From assembly GCF_900496995.4 (NCBI RefSeq), contig NC_044024.1, forward strand, positions 1 through 64,000: a DNA stretch of 64,000 bases, in the 5' to 3' direction. A model generated the notes under the pieces. The model was not told the DNA's origin. It saw nothing but the letters and a program-made list of their open reading frames with translations, and made no database searches. How positions within the stretch are numbered: the stretch's first letter is position 1; each line of letters begins with the position of its first letter. This document shows positions 20,161 through 32,140 of the stretch, piece by piece. Both the position numbers and the translations under genes were made by a program. The stretch comes from Aquila chrysaetos chrysaetos. Lineage: Eukaryota; Chordata; Aves; Accipitriformes; Accipitridae.

Positions 20161-21945
20161 AATACGACCCCAGAGCACACAGGAAAGCATTGGAAAAACT
20201 CTGCAATGGGAACAAGATGAACAGAAAACTTTGTGGCATGTTGTAAGACAAAGAAGGATCTGGAGCACACAAAAGGGCTCAGGGGCAACCCTGAATGTGA
20301 CCTGAGAGGTACAGAGGGTGTGGGGGCACGCTCCCAACACAAACGAAGCGCCTCGCTGCACACCAAAAGGGCCCTAAGGCCTGTCATGGGGCTCAGTGTG
20401 GCTCACAGAACAGTGCCTACAGGCAGCCCCTGACCCTGTGGAAACCCTGCCTCCCGGCACTGCTTTTGCTGGCCCTGGCCCTCAACCCCAGACATTGTCC
20501 ACATAGCCGAGAGTGCTGACAGCAAGCCCAGGAGCAGGCTGGGGACTTCACAAACAAGGCCCTGGAGTGGTCCCACGTGCTGCTGGGATGATTGGAAATG
20601 CCACTGACAACTCTCAAGTTTCCATGGCAATGAAAGGGAAATCCCCTACAACTCTATGACAGCACAGGGATTCCTCTGAGGTGAATCTAAGACCCTGGGA
20701 CCAACTCCCTCGTACAATGTGTAACCTCCGCCCCCAGACACTGTCCTCACACACTTTATTGAGTGCAAAGGGACAGCAAGAACCACAGCCATGAGTGCAA
20801 AGAATAAAGCAATCATTTAATTAATTAATCAACAAAAGCAGCAATTGAGAGTCAGTCTGCCACAAGGCTCTGTGCCAGCACACTCCTAGTTTACCTGCAG
20901 CACCTTAAGACTCATTACTGGACCAGCGTTCATTAATCCAGTTGCTAAGAGTTGGTTCCTGTTACTGCTCTTGGGGCAAAACACTGAGGAGCTGTCCATG
21001 TCCTCCAAGATTTCTCCTTCAAATGTATGGTTCAGGACTGGTATCTGAGAGGAAAACCCCTTATCTGATCTACAGGTGCTTCTGCCCTACCCCTAGGCAA
21101 GAGCCCTGCGAGAAACTTTCACAGGTCTTACCTCCCAGCCACCTCAGCAGTTTGGCTCACTATACTGTGCCTGCACTGTATCAATCCTAGACCTCAGGTT
21201 GGAGCACAGAACTGAACAGGGGGCACAGGGGAAGATAACTGTAGCGATCCTAACAGGAAGACTGTTGTGTATCGAGGAGTTGGTGATCCACACAACAGTT
21301 AATCTGAGAAGGCACAGGCCTCGGCTTAGGTTGGCTTTCAAATCTGTGTTGTGCCGAGCATATTCCTTGCTTGTAGGATAAATTTAGGCAGTTTATCATA
21401 ACAAAAGAGCCTGTAGGCAGCTCCCACTTCACATTGGCATTTACACCACCTGCAAGTCCTTGTCTTTTATCTTAAAGCAAAGCAGCAGTTTGTCATGTGA
21501 ACCTTCTTCTGTTTGATAGTAGAAATAATGAATGGAATTATTTTCTTCTAAGAGAATCCCATAAGAGCTCTGAAGACAAAGATGTCTGCAGAACCTCCCC
21601 CACAGACAGGATCTGCACCATGTGCCATGCCCTGACTGGAGGTACCTCTGATTCTGCACAACTTGGGGTTCCTGGCATTTGAAAGTGATATTAATAAAGA
21701 TTAAATTAGTTCATTTTACCCTAACAATACTTTGGCATTGTAAACCACGATATTGCTAAGAACAAAACCCCAAACTGAATGACAGTCTGCTTTGTTAAAG
21801 GTCCGTGAAGGACTGCTAAGTGTTGCCAAATTTAAGTGAAACAAGAGGAAAGGTAATTCTGGCAGGCAGAGATCATGACCACCGACTCAAGGAACCCAAC
21901 GACCCAAAAGCTTAAGGAAGTAAAGGTCTCAAAAAATCATAGCAG
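20160..21945. other. No recognised gene
   Basis: Ordinary base composition. Short ORFs on both strands show no family I recognise. No clear repeat was identified, although old decayed retroelement sequence is possible. Confidence 0.45.
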
Positions 21946-21949
21946 GCAT

Positions 21950-22295
21950 GTGTAGTTATTTACATGATAGGCAAACCAATCATTTAATAGAGTAACAATG
22001 AATATGTATTAGCTGACTAAATTTTGTGTGTAAATAACTGTCAGTTTGTACTGATGGTGTGCTGGTTTGTGCCATGCACCCATATCTGTGCATTTATGTA
22101 ATAAAAGAAAATACCATGACTCTGTGTGTAAATTGGGTGACACACACCGGGTAACAGACCCAAGTTTTTGTAACAACAAAGGGACATAAGATTATGTATA
22201 CTATCCCACTCTTCCTTCTAGAGTTAGCTTCAATAAATGGAATTTTGATCAATACCTTATGGACTCCAAGTGCCTTTCCCTCTCGGATCATAACA
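21950..22295 (+). repeat. Possible LTR or LTR fragment
   Basis: The stretch has the layout of a small LTR. It starts near TGTGTAGTTATTTAC, has an AATAAA at about 22232-22237 followed by a short U5-like tail, and ends GGATCATAACA. No convincing target-site duplication or internal region was seen, so the call is tentative. Confidence 0.3.
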
Positions 22296-23335
22296 AAAAC
22301 TACTCCTGGTGCATTACAGTTACAAACCCCAAAGAAGGTTTCACAGTCTACTGTTTATGGTTGAGAGCTTAAGTTTATTTTCTAAGGAGTTAGACCTTTC
22401 TATTTAACAGTATGCCATTAAACCTGAACCCTAAAGTGATAAATGTGGGAGCAGCTCGGAACACCTGGCATTTGTTTTCAAGAGTGACCGTTAGAATTTG
22501 TTGTGCTGCATGTTTGCCAAGCCCTTGAAGAACTAGTTTCACAAGGTCAGGTTGGAGGATGGCCTTGTGTAGGCCTGGGAAGATGTGGCTGAAGACAGTC
22601 ACGAGTATGTCTATGGAATGTTTTTATCTTTAACGGTTCTGAGGACTGGCAAACATCCCAGCTGGGCCAGATATGCCCTCCTGTGCTAGTAGTATTGGCT
22701 GTGTGCCATTAGTACTTTCTGGATCTTTGTTGAAACATATATAAGTTGAATTCTTTTGTGAAATAAAGGGAATCTTGCACAGAGAGTTTGAGCGCTTAAT
22801 CGAGTCTCCGCAATAAACTGTAAATCTCAGAACCCAAACGATCACTGGGGATTTAGAATGTATTGATGAGGTTAGATCTAAAATCCTGTGTCCTGATCAG
22901 TAAGAGAGTAAACTGTAAACTCCAGTTGATAAACACTGAGCCCTAAAAATTAAAGTAATAAAGCTCAACTCTCAAGTGAGAAACCGTGCAAAACAAACTT
23001 TAAACAGCAAACCTTAAGTGAAAAACTCTGAACTCTGTTTTAAGGGACAAATTCCAAAGCATATATAACCAGGAAGACTGTAACAAGAAGCTGAGTAACG
23101 TTAGCCCACAGTTTTAAAATTTTCCCCTTTATTGGGCAGAGCAGTAGAACATGAACACACCAAGAACACTTTACAGTCACTGTTCATACGCTTGGTTTCA
23201 GTCACCATTCACATGTGACCATATGCATGAATCAATCCATATGGCTGCACTAAGATGCACTTCCACAGAACCTACCTGCACCACTGAGAGCACTAATTCA
23301 TCTCCATTGCAGACAATTAATATTTGTGGTCCTCT
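22296..23335. other. No recognised gene; AT-rich
   Basis: Contains a second AATAAA-bearing stretch near 22750-22830. Around 22900-23040 short variants of TAAACTGTAAACTC and AACTCTCAAGTGA recur. No coding exon recognised. Confidence 0.4.
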
Positions 23336-23339
23336 GAGC

Positions 23340-24372
23340 TCCACAGGCAAATATCCAGAGCCAGTGGGGCTACATCTGGCTGGCAACCGGTCACCAGTGG
23401 TGTTCCTCAGGGCTCAATTCTAGGGCCACTTCTGTTCAACATTTTTATCAAAGATCTAGATGCGGGAGTCGAACGCACCATTAGCAAGTTTGCTCATGAT
23501 ACCAAACTGGGAGATGCCATTAGCCCTCTCGAGGGCCAAGAGGCCTTGCAGAGGGATCTAGATAGATTGGAGCATTAGGCAATCATCAATGGCATGAAAT
23601 TTAACAAGCATTCTGCACCTGGGATGGAGTAACACCAGGCACAAGTCTAAATTGGGAGAGGAGTGGCTGGAAAGCAGCCCTGCAGAAAGGAACCCGGGGG
23701 TGCTGGTCAGCAGCAGGCTCAATAGGAGCCAGCAGCGTGCCCTGGCAGCCAAGAGGACAAACTGCATCCTGGGGGGCATCAAACACAGCCGGTCAAAAGA
23801 GGGGATTATCCTGCTGTATTCAGCATTGGTGCGGCCTCACCTGGAGTACTGTGTGCAGTTCTGGGCCCCACCATTTAAGGAAGATGTGAAGCTGCTTGAA
23901 CATCTCCAGAGGAGGGCAACCAAGCTGGTGACAGCGCTGGAAGGCATGTCCTGTGAGGAGCAGCTGAGGACTCTGGGTTTGTCTAGTTTGGAGAAAACGA
24001 GGCTGAGGGACGACCTCATTGCTCTCTACAGCTTCCTGAGGAGGGGACGTGGAGAGGGAGGTGCTGAGCTCTTCTCCCTGGGAACCAGTGATAGGATGCA
24101 TGGGAATGGCTCAAAGCTGCATCAGAGGAGGTTTAGACTGGACATTAGGAAGCTTTTCCTTAGAAAGAGGGTGGTCAAACACTGCAACAGGCTTCTTGGG
24201 GAGGTGGTCAATGATGCCCCAAGCGGGTCAGTGTTTAAGTGGCATTTGGACAATGCCCTTAATAACATGCTTCAACTTTTGGTCGTCCCTGAATTGGTCA
24301 GGCAGTTGGACTAGATGATCGTTGTAGATCCCTTCCAACTGAAATATTCTATTCTATTCTATTCTATTCTAT
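23340..24372 (+). mobile_element. CR1 LINE, 3' portion (reverse transcriptase C-terminal half)
   Basis: Translation contains the reverse-transcriptase motif [18 protein letters not shown] and, 20-30 residues later, FAHDTKLG where active CR1 copies have FADDTKLG. The catalytic Asp is thus changed to His. A stop near 23576 and a frame change separate this from a 220-codon segment (23652-24314) with the familiar CR1 C-terminal features (LVRPHLEYCVQFWAP, HLQRRATKL, NRLLGEVV). The 3' end carries the short (ATTCT)n tail typical of CR1 at about 24345-24372. It is 5'-truncated and non-functional. Confidence 0.9.
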
Positions 24373-24727
24373 GACACCTATAACCACCAACCAGCATCTC
24401 CTTAAGGGAAGTGGTACCTGCTGAGAGACAGAAGCATTTATGACAACCAGTAAGACAACTCCTGCAGTCACTAATGCTGCCTCAAAAGCCTTTTCCTCTG
24501 GCAAGCAAATCCCACCCTGAGGACTCACTGGAAAATATCTCACAGACTGACCAAGGGATGCCTGGGCACAACAGAGGAGGAGATGGTGATGGCAAAGAAC
24601 TCACTGGGAAGCCCAAAAGAGGCATCACGGAACTCACATCGCAGAAGAGCCATGGGGGACCCCTATGTCCTAGAGGAGGAGAAGGCATCACACTGCTGCA
24701 CCAGCACTGGAAATATCCAGATCCCAG

Positions 24728-25381
24728 TGATAGCATATTTCCATACATTCTGTATGGCGCGTCTAAATATTTGGATGGTTCTAATATTTTGTACCAGCCG
24801 TGGAAACTGGTTTGCTGCTAGGTGACCGTAAAAGTGAGATTTGGTAAATAATTATTAGAAATCTTACACTCACACTATGATTGAAACAATAGACAAAAGT
24901 ATAGCCAAGCAATTAACTAGTAGAGGTAGTTACTCATAAGTTTTGCAGTTCTTTGCTCTTATGACTAGATGTTCCTGTGCACTAGATGAGAACAATGCTG
25001 AAACTGACCACGTGCGATTGAAACTGCATTAAGCTTCAAGATCAAAGAACAAGGACAAGAATAAAGACTTCAAGGACAGCCAGCAAGAACTTCAAATGGG
25101 TCGGTGGTCGTAAAAGCAGCCCTTCGACTCAAATGGATCCTTCATTGCGCATGATCAGATATAGGCAGTACTATGATAATCAGTTGCCATCATTTTTATG
25201 TATATGTATACTAATCTGATTAATATGCAATTAGTTATTCTATATAACCTGTTTGTGCTAAAGCTGTGGCATGCACGCTAGGTGGAACTATCCCATGTGC
25301 ATCCAGCACTGCAATAAAGAATGCCTGCTTTCTAAACCTCCAAAATGAGTCTTAGAGAGTTTCTTCGGCTTTTCAGTATCA
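24728..25381 (+). repeat. Solo LTR, TGATAG...TATCA family, copy 2
   Basis: It starts TGATAGCATA and ends CAGTATCA, perfect TGATA/TATCA inverted termini. It is flanked by a 4-bp direct repeat CCAG (24724-24727 and 25382-25385), a gammaretrovirus-like target-site duplication. On the plus strand a TATA-like TATATAA lies at about 25241-25247 and AATAAA at 25313-25318, consistent with promoter and polyadenylation signals in forward orientation. No internal sequence remains. Confidence 0.85.
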
Positions 25382-25899
25382 CCAGCGTGGTGTGTGGATG
25401 CCTTGGGGACAGGGGAACCTTATGCTTTGCAGCAGCTGTACAAGCTGTGCAAGGCTTGTGGAGGCTCAGTGGAGGTTTTAATTAACCCTTGGTTTAGTTG
25501 GTGCCCACATTTTGTGCACAGGGACAGACGTAGCTTCAGAGTGCCCAAGGATATCTTTCCTCTCTCTGTTTTTGTTTCCTCCATTCTCAAGTAACTAACT
25601 TGCGGCTGCACTAATTGTCCCTTACTCAAAAGTACCTTAAGTCTGCTTGGTTCACCAGTTTTAAACTTCTGCGTTGCTCACCAGCACTCCTGGGCATGCT
25701 TGCTACAACCAGCTGACCTCCTCCCGTGGATGCTGTGCCAAAATTCTGCTCCAGGGCCCATTTGCTTTCCCCACAGCTCCAGAGGGTCCGAAGAGCCGAG
25801 TGTGCACACAGGCCCACACTGCGGAAGACGCTGTGGGACCTAAAAGCGAGATAAGGAAAAGGGAAAGTTTTCCCCAGTGTCCCAGCACTGAGCGTGGCG

Positions 25900-27835
25900 G
25901 GGCCGAGCCCTCCCTGCGCACTTGCCTCCAGGCAGCGACGACCCCGGCCGGCCGCAATCGCCCCCACGCTCAAGCGCGGACAAAGGGATGCACTCGCCTC
26001 ACAGCGGCTCCCGGCCCCTCAGCGCCGAGCTCTCACCTCGCTGCGGCTCCCGGCCCCTCACCGCCGAGCTCTCACCTCGCCGCGGCTCCCGGCCCCTCAG
26101 CGCCGAGCGCTCGTCTGCCTCGCCGCGGCTCCCGGCCCCTCAGCGCCGAGCTCTCACCTCGCCGCGGCTCCCGGCCACTCAGCGCCGAGCGCCCCCCGTC
26201 CGCACTCGCTCCCGCACTACTCCGAGACACGACGCACGCGCCGGCCGCGAGCACGGCGGAAGCTGCTGTGCGCCGTCCACGGCCGCGCGTGAACGGCCCA
26301 AGAGGTGTGGCGACGACGGGGCGGGGGGACTGCGACGGGAAGCGGCGCCATCGAGCGCTCAGGGCCCGCCGCTGCGGCCGGCGCGCTCGCTGCTGACCCC
26401 CGGTGAGCACAGCCCGGCACTGCAGGCGGCCGCGCTCCGCTCCCAGGCGCTGGTCACACGGCAGACGGCGCATCGCAGCCCATCGGGCGCGCGGCCGTAC
26501 CCGCAGCGGTGAACGCTTCCAAGCAGCTCTGTCTGTCCCGATGCACCGGCGAGGACCGACGGGGTGAGCAGCTGTACCGGCCTGTAAGCGACACGAAGCA
26601 GCTACGAGAAGACAATTCGCGTCCCTGTGACAACAGGGACTAACGGCAAGAGCTAAGACCTGTTCTAAGCACTGGGAAGGGGTGGCGAGAACGGCCGGTT
26701 ATTTAACAAACACATAAAAATTATATATGTTTCTTTTCCGAGTTAAGTAAAGGTGGCCCGTCCACCTGTGTCAAATCCGGTAAAGTGGTCCAAATTAGTA
26801 AAAAATTTTGACATTTCCAATTAGTATTTTGTCCAGATTTAGGTTGGTGCTACCGAAACACTGCAGTGGCACCCTGCGCTAACACACACTGCGCAGCAGC
26901 GCGGGGCGCTCTGTACTGCGCATGTGGCATGCTCGAGCGAGGGCAGCAGAGTACGGCAGGCCGCATTGCGCATGCGTGCTCTGGCAGCAAGCGTGCACCA
27001 TCGCAGTCCGGGCAGCCACCGAGCGCCTGGCAGGCTGGGCTGGGCTGGGCTGGGCTGCACGTGTCTGGTACTGCTCCAAACGAGTCGTCATTGCTCATGC
27101 GTCTGTCTGCCGGCAGGCTGCGGTACCGCGCACTGAGCACGTGAGGTCAGCAGTAACCGGGACCAGCTGCCGCTGCCAGCACTCGCACCAGCTTACTCCC
27201 GTACGGAAGCCATACACGCTCTGTGGCGTCGTTGGCGGAGGTGCCGCCCTGCGACATCCGGTGTGCGGTTCTTTCCTCTCAGAGGGCAGCCGTCTGCGGT
27301 GCGTGAGCTGGAGTCTTCACCGGAGAGCCCCAGCCGGGGCCGCAGGGCCTTTCTCAGCGCCGTCCGGGCGCGGCGCAGCTGCTCCGTCACTCTTCTTACC
27401 CCTCGAGCTGGCGAGCTGCGAGTGCAACCCGAACCAGGCTGTTGGCAGCGCGGTGCGCGCAGGACCGCCCTGCCCGCGGCTGCCGCTGCCCGGTTCAGGT
27501 GCACGCCGGTGCCGTTCTGCAGACGAGGGGTTTCGATGATGTCTCGGTGGCCCGGCAGGACCCGAAGCGGGGCTGGCAGCTGCTTCTGTGCCGCAGTGGT
27601 GCCAGGTTCCCTCCAGGCTGGTCGGTGGCACGGCAGCCGCGGGGCCCTCGGAAGGCGTGGAGCAGCGCGGGAGCGGCCTCCTCCTCCTCACCCAGCCCGT
27701 GGCCCTCGTCTTTCCCGGTGACGGGGTGGCCCCCCGGGGCCTTGGGCGGGAGCGGCGCCTGGGGAGCGCAGTGAGGGTCTTACAGGTGGGACTGGGGGGG
27801 CCTGGTCAGGCTGGCCGGGGCCCTGCGATGGATGT
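25900..27835. promoter_or_regulatory. CpG-rich promoter-like block with NRF1-type sites
   Basis: Two CpG-dense parts (25900-26560 and 27180-27835) flank a shorter AT-rich stretch. NRF1-like sequences occur at 26917 (TGCGCATGTGG), 26967 (TGCGCATGCGT) and 27092 (TGCTCATGCGT). A GGGCT repeat lies at about 27034-27054. ORFs in all frames are compositional. It could be the promoter of a plus-strand transcript leading to the exon-like segments from 30.9 kb; that link is inference. Confidence 0.45.
25995..26196. repeat. GC-rich minisatellite, about five 39-46 bp units
   Basis: The unit CGGCTCCCGGCCCCTCAGCG followed by CCGAGCTCTCACCTCGC recurs about five times, with one unit carrying a short insertion (GCTCGTCTGCCTCG). 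The repeats lie inside the CpG-rich block. Confidence 0.85.
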
Positions 27836-30800
27836 AAAGGGTTTCTGTCGGAGCAGTGCTTTGTTACCGCTCTGCTCATGTAACTCAGTGAACTTTACTA
27901 GTAAGGTTCAAAACAAATGCTTCCAGGGAACTTTTAACACAGATCTGGATTTACATTGTCTTATGTTCCTCTTACGGTACCCTGGAGCACCTGTTCTCCC
28001 TTATTGCCCAATACTTGGTCGGTGTCGCAGTAAATAGTCATAGTTTTTCATGAACTCTGAATTTTGTGGTTTATTTTTTTCTAGGTTTAAGAATCTACAA
28101 GTGGCCCTGAAGTTAAGTTGTATACTGGTTCCCCCCAACTTGCCTCTGATATTTAGGGTGGGGTAGGTACTAAAATACCTGAGGAGACAGATAATTTTTG
28201 GTCCACTGAAAAACTATGCAAGTTGGAAAAGGTGGGTTTTTAATATGCACATAGTTCTTGATAGCTGTTTCTATTGTGTGCTTTGCAACATAACCTGCTT
28301 GATTTTGGAAACTTTTGCTGTTGTCTCTGGAGAGACTGATGCCATGATTCCCTTATAGGCAGGGATTCCCTTATAGGCAGAGATTCTATGGCGAGTAGAA
28401 AGCCAGAAGCTGAGCAAAAGCCTCAAAACTACCTATTTATGAAAATATTTTGAATTATGTCGGTAATGTATGGATGTCTTCTGTGAGAAAAGAAGGTCCG
28501 GATGTTGATGTCTGGCATTTTGAGTTTTAACCACTTTGGTGTAGGTAGTTATGGCGGCTAGTTTTCTGGCTCAGTCCATATAGCTTTCTCCTGATGCACA
28601 ATGCTATCCTCAGTCTTGTTCTGCTGTGATTTGTAATAAACTCCAGAATAGAATATCATTGGCCTGTTTTGTCTTCTGAAGATTTCTTTATTACAACTGG
28701 AGTAAAGAAGGGTGTGTTTTGCTTGTTTGTTTCTGCAGCTTTTTCAGGATGATGCAGGTGTATTGGTCAAGTTCCTGACGTGAGTTACTGGAATTGGGTA
28801 CAACCTTTTTGCCCTGTTTATTTGATGGAGTTATGAACAGAAACTGGGAGGCTGGAGACTGTGAGAAGAAAGAATTTTGGTTTATGCAGCAGTGCCCAAA
28901 CTGAGACACCAGATGTGAAATTCACTGAAAGAAAGGGGTACAGAGTTGCCTGATATGGACTTTGCAGTAGAGAAGTAGAAGTGGTGACTTCATGTGTGCA
29001 AGTTGAGATGGGAAGGAGAGAGGAGCTGGTCAAAAAGAGAGCCATGAAAAACTGAGAGTACTAAAAGTGGAGAGGTAGAGTAGGAGCCTTTAGACATGTG
29101 GTAGGAGATCGGGCCAGGCATAATGGTATTCCACAGTGTGTTTCTCAGAGGAGCAAAGGGGCCCTGAAGCAGAAGGAAAATCAGGGCTGTTCAGGAAGGT
29201 GCTGTAAGAAGGTACCAGGCTTGTTCCAGTTTCTGTTCCTTGCCTAGAGAATTCCCAGCAGAAAAGAGTTCAGCCTACAGACATGGGGGTTGCAGGTGCA
29301 TCAAAGGCAGCAGCAGTAGAAACAGATCCCTTGGAAGTGAAGGGGGCTATGATACTGGTTGCTAAGAACAGGTTTGGCTGAATAGAGAGAATGTAAAATT
29401 AATTTATGCTTAGAAACAAAGCAAAGTGTTGGTATAGAGAGTAGAACAACTTTTATGAGGACCACAATGGTTTGCAAGTGTTTGGAAGATTTGTTCAAAG
29501 TTTGAAGATACATAATGGCTTGAGATTGTGCTTGAGAAATCAGGGTTGCATGCAGTGTGTGAAGTTTGGATGCGTGTCTTAGGACAGTGAAGGATGCCTC
29601 TCTTGGTCTGGAGTTTGGTAGAAGATAACAGGAAGGATTGCCACTATGACATGATAATTCGAGATTTGTCAGTTTTGTGGTAATGTGAGGGCTGAGGTTT
29701 TTGGTGGGACAAAGTGGATTCAAAGTCTGTAAGGGTGGTAGAGAAGCTGTAACTGTGGTATTTTGGAGTTGGAGGGCAGGAAGGTTTGATGGTTTCCAGG
29801 CTGATCATTGTTGGTGCTGTGAGGTACTGGACAGATAATGGAATAAAATGTTTTACTTGCCTTCTGTTTGCAATGTTGGTCTTTTCCAGCAGAATGGTGA
29901 AGATTAATCTAGTCACACAACTTCTAATGGGAAAAAAGTTCAACTATTCATTGGAGTATTGTGCTTATGATGCACACTCTATCCAAACTGAAATTTGGAC
30001 TGCTTTGCTCTACTGTAGGCTGCAAGTTTGTTTCTTAAGTACTAATCTAAAGATGCTTCTGCTGCTGTGACCATAAGTTCATTCAAAAGTGATTATGGTG
30101 AAAGAAGACCTTAGCATGCAGCAAATTAGATCTCTGTTGTCTGAAGTCTGTTGAGTGAGATGTTTTGTGTTGTTTGGGGGTTTTTAAATGATTACATGTC
30201 AGTATATAGTTCCATTAACACTAAAACTGTGCATGCCAAGCCTCCAGTGGCCATTGCTGTTGATTGAAAGTACAGCTTGAAAACGTGTCTGCCAAGTGAA
30301 AGGCAAATATCAAAAATTACTTTAGCCTTGATCTTGAAGAGCCAAGTGGGTGACAGGAAATTCTAAAATTCCTTTCAGTGTTATAAGACTTTTCCTGTTT
30401 CTTCTTACAAACTGCCAGGAAGTTTGTGAAGGAAGGAATTAAGACTTTAGAAGGTGAGTGTGTCATACGCTGCACTGACTGGGTCCTCAATTCAAACTCC
30501 AAATAGTGTTTCTTTTGTCAAGCTGTCAAGCCTCACAGTGATACTGTGCTAGCAGGTATGCTGAGGTTTTGAGGAATTAAAAATCTAAAGTTAGTGCAGA
30601 GAGTAAGTGCTTTATATACATTTTCACAATAAGATGTTTCCAGAGTAACATAGATTCTGTAATAGAGGTAAAAGGTCTGTTAAAGTCTTATGGCTTTATT
30701 AGATGATTCTGTATGTGTTCTGACTTGTGCCATAATATGTTGACCAGGCTCTGCTTAAAATACCTTCTTTTGTGTTTGACTTCGAAGTTGCTGTTTTGTT

Positions 30801-30918
30801 ATGTGTTTTTTACTTGGGTCATCTTTGTAGTATGGGAAACTCACTGTCCAAATTTTGGTCCTCGGGTAACATGATTATTTTCTTTTTTTTTTTTTTTTTT
30901 CCTTCTTGTAACTCTAAG
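27836..30918. other. No recognised gene
   Basis: Ordinary to AT-rich DNA. A direct 16-base repeat (ATTCCCTTATAGGCAG) lies near 28349-28381 and a T-run at 30885-30900. Long stretches are G-rich on the plus strand, with minus-strand ORFs such as 29301-29723 that have no recognisable family. Confidence 0.4.
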
Positions 30919-30963
30919 GAATAATGAGCACAAGCTGACTCATTGTCAGCAAACAGGGCTGAA
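30919..30963 (+). CDS. Candidate internal exon 1 of an unassigned plus-strand gene
   Basis: A strong acceptor (T-run then CCTTCTTGTAACTCTAAG) and a GTAAGC donor bound a 45-base segment that is open with one base before the first codon and two after the last. The same phase fits the segments at 38944, 39265 and 42267. A competing exon-like segment is at about 31003-31039 (donor GTAGGT). Function unknown. Confidence 0.3.
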
Positions 30964-30969
30964 GTAAGC

Positions 30970-31700
30970 TTTCTTGCTTAGCTTTTCTAATGACTCCTGT
31001 AGACAGCAGGATGTTATCTGAGGTTGCAGAGGCCAAGGTAGGTCTCATTCTTTTTGTGTGATCTATGGTTTTTTTCAGCAGCACAGGTTTTGTGTCTTGG
31101 ATTCAGAATTCAGTAGGCTTTATCTCCACCTTGAAGGGATTTCTGAATGACTTCTCGGATGGCTCATGGAGGATTGCTTTAACAAGATTGCATTGTGTTC
31201 CTTGATGATCCATTTCTGAAATGGCCTGCACTCCCGACCAAAACACTACAGAGGTGCCCCAAGGTGTTTTTCTTATGTGCTGCATGCAAGATAAGGCCTT
31301 TGCAATACCTAAACTTAAGAATGTTATTCAGTGTGTGTGCCTTTCCCTCAGTACTTACTAGTATGAATGCTGCATACCAAGTGGTTATTCCCCTGTGCTG
31401 GTCTTGGAAAAATTATAGGTGTGTTTGCAAGAAACTGCAAATGAACCACTAAATCCTGATATATCTGACCTGGTTCTGTGTGGGGACAACTCTATAGGGC
31501 TTCTGCATTAATCGTAAAATCACAGAATGTGTGACCAGAGCAAACTGTCTACTATTGAGTGAGAAATGTTACACAGTGATTGTCTTCTCACCGCTCATCT
31601 CTGAGCCCCGTATCTGGTATGCATCTTCACCTTCGTGTGTGTATGAGTATTTAAAGGAAAACTTTTCATTGTGGAAATATGACGTAATGCAGGCGATCCA
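30970..31700. other. No recognised gene (pre-provirus flank)
   Basis: Unique-looking sequence up to the 4-bp target site CAGG (31703-31706) of the following provirus. A short exon-like segment at about 31003-31039 is mentioned with the preceding entry. Confidence 0.35.
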
Positions 31701-31706
31701 TCCAGG

Positions 31707-32140
31707 TGTTATAGACGCTCGTGACAAATTGGAGGAGCCAATTTGTATTAAATAAAAGATCAAATTTATTAGCAAGCGATAAAAGAGCAAAACAGCGCTG
31801 GGCGGCCGGGGAGACAGTGCTCCGCCACAAGCTCGCACTCAAACAGGGGAAGAGCCTCTTTATTTATACAGTCTTTTTAGTCCCTGATACATGACGGCTG
31901 GCTGGTATCTTCGGTATCTTGTGCCATCAGGTGTTAAGTGGTCGTAATTTGCCTTCTGGTGGTTGTTGGGATGAAGGCCGAAGTTTTCCTCAGCTGTTCT
32001 TTAGGTGACTCAAGTCCCATTCATGCTCTGTAAACGTCTCTCTACATATGCTAATCATCGGTACTCATGGTCTTAGATAAGTGAAGAATATCCCTACCCC
32101 CACATGCGATTTCATGAACAAAGTTAACCCGTTCATTACA
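31707..32140 (-). repeat. 3' LTR of provirus 1
   Basis: 434 bp. On the minus strand it begins TGTAATGAACGGG and ends CTATAACA. A TATA-like TATAAATA is at 31861-31868 and a polyadenylation signal AATAAA at 31765-31770 (minus strand). Identical by eye to 37783-38216. Confidence 0.95.

Noticed and set aside
29301..29723. 140-codon minus-strand ORF
   Set aside because: Ser/Leu/His-rich translation without a domain, in G-biased plus-strand DNA; no splice or conservation evidence.
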